Positions 63,430 through 64,000 of a stretch of 64,000 bases of DNA are shown piece after piece. The stretch's first letter is position 1; each line of letters begins with the position of its first letter. The notes under the pieces were generated by a model that searched no databases, was not told the origin of the DNA, and worked only from the letters and a program-made list of their open reading frames with translations. The stretch is from Gemmatimonadota bacterium. GTDB lineage: Bacteria; Gemmatimonadota; Gemmatimonadetes; Longimicrobiales; Gaopeijiaceae. The DNA is taken from NCBI GenBank assembly GCA_009692205.1, contig SHZR01000006.1:48811-112810 (forward strand), given 5' to 3'. The position numbers and the translations under genes were made by a program.

Positions 63430-64000
63430 CCACCCACGCCCACCGAGAAGCCAAAGCGGAACGTGGTCAGGTCGGCCTGGCTCCGGTTGGGATACAGCGT
63501 GATGCTGCCGTCGGGGTTGTCGACGATGTCGCCCTCGGTGAGGAAGTCCGCGATCCCGTTGTGGTGCCGCTCCACGCCGACGTCCAGTGATACCGGTCGC
63601 GTTCCGGGGGCCACGCGCAGTCGGATGCCGCCGCCGAGCTTGAAGGCAATGACGAGGTCGGAGTAGTTCGTGGTCTCGCCCCAGTCGGCGTGTCCCCATC
63701 CATCGCCGAGCGAGGAGACGGTCGCGAAGTACGAGAGCCCCGTGGTCCCATAGGCGTAGGGCCACCACGCGCTCGGAGCACCAGTCATCCTGGATGCACC
63801 GCGTAGGAGCGCCTCATATGGCGTAACCTTATAGTTCGCACGGCTCTGGAACGATAGGGCTGGTTGCGGCGTGTAGGGACGGCGTCGGAAGCGGCAGGCT
63901 GTAGCGGGCCGTGAACTTCGCGTACCGGACAATCTCGGTGAACGTGAGGCTTCCCGTCTCCAAGTCGTCCCGCAGCCGCTGTTGTGCTGATTCGAGGTCC
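63426..64000 (-). CDS. outer-membrane-type protein, frameshifted and cut by the window edge
   Basis: The right edge enters in one frame (RDDLETGSLTFTEIVRYAKF, then TARYSLPLPTP) and continues in another from near 63890 (YTPQPALSFQSRANYKVTPY, EALLRGASRM). Removing one base near 63884-63892 joins them. The rest is beta-rich (GLSYFATVSSLGDGWGHADW, GGGIRLRVAPGTRPVSLDVG) and ends TTFRFGFSVGVGG, like an outer-membrane barrel. The N-terminus is outside the window. The family is not named; the frameshift may be an error. Confidence 0.6.
   Translation of the reverse strand, partial: TSNQHNSGCGTTWRREASRSPRLSGTRSSRPATACRFRRRPYTPQPALSFQSRANYKVTPYEALLRGASRMTGAPSAWWPYAYGTTGLSYFATVSSLGDGWGHADWGETTNYSDLVIAFKLGGGIRLRVAPGTRPVSLDVGVERHHNGIADFLTEGDIVDNPDGSITLYPNRSQADLTTFRFGFSVGVGG

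Noticed and set aside
1..64000. CRISPR arrays, tRNA or rRNA genes, insertion sequences
   Set aside because: No regularly spaced repeats, no tRNA-like cloverleaf or T-loop text noticed, and no transposase motifs were found on reading both strands.

Overview
This is a GC-rich (about 68-70% by eye), gene-dense bacterial chromosome segment with about 62 recognisable genes, many overlapping by 1-16 bases. Menaquinone genes, numerous Sec-exported and lipobox proteins, a PQQ dehydrogenase, monooxygenase-like cytochrome proteins, GspG-like and DUF6526-type proteins, and relics of Ser/Thr-kinase/TolB-type genes together suggest a Gemmatimonadota-like bacterium, possibly from a metagenome. That placement is inference from gene content; there is no rRNA gene to confirm it. 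I saw no tRNA, rRNA, CRISPR array, insertion sequence or phage gene.

Layout. 1-11 kb: a GroES-like protein, an RsmF/NOL1-type RNA methyltransferase, a NUDIX/YfcC-transporter/M28-peptidase operon, a hybrid histidine kinase broken by a G7 tract, and a large duplicated CPBP membrane protease. 11-16 kb: a pdxH operon, then a copper island (csoR-copZ-copA) with a promoter and a CsoR-type palindrome. 16-23 kb: a nucleotide-transporter-like/HEAT/cNMP-binding protein (frameshifted), an acyl-CoA ligase and a PQQ dehydrogenase. 23-30 kb: an accessory stretch with VapC/Phd, Uma2, an XRE/nucleotidyltransferase-like pair, a small secreted redox operon, cysH, two fragments of kinase-type genes and a stop-interrupted HNH endonuclease. 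30-38 kb: an isopropylmalate-synthase-type enzyme, a cytochrome/monooxygenase-like protein and the siroheme-sulfite reductase operon. 38-55 kb: mixed housekeeping and hypothetical genes, an oxoamine-synthase pair, menH, and an interrupted orphan antitoxin. 55-62.4 kb: menF-menD-menB-(peptidyl-prolyl isomerase)-menA-menE. The right end has a caspase-like protein and an outer-membrane-type protein that runs off the window.

How genes work together. CysH (PAPS to sulfite), CysG (siroheme) and the siroheme sulfite reductase (sulfite to sulfide) form the reductive end of sulfate assimilation. Both transcription units are preceded by a short reading frame with four consecutive cysteine codons, then an intrinsic terminator whose 5' arm can instead pair with sequence inside the leader. 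I read these as two cysteine-responsive attenuators of one regulon. Polycysteine leaders are known from mycobacteria; finding two in this type of genome is the most interesting result here. The men genes make menaquinone from chorismate, but menC and the final methylase are not in the window.

An unusual number of genes carry single lesions (three apparent frameshifts, three in-frame stops, two genes whose conserved N-terminus has no ordinary start codon). These could be assembly errors or real decay; reads would decide.
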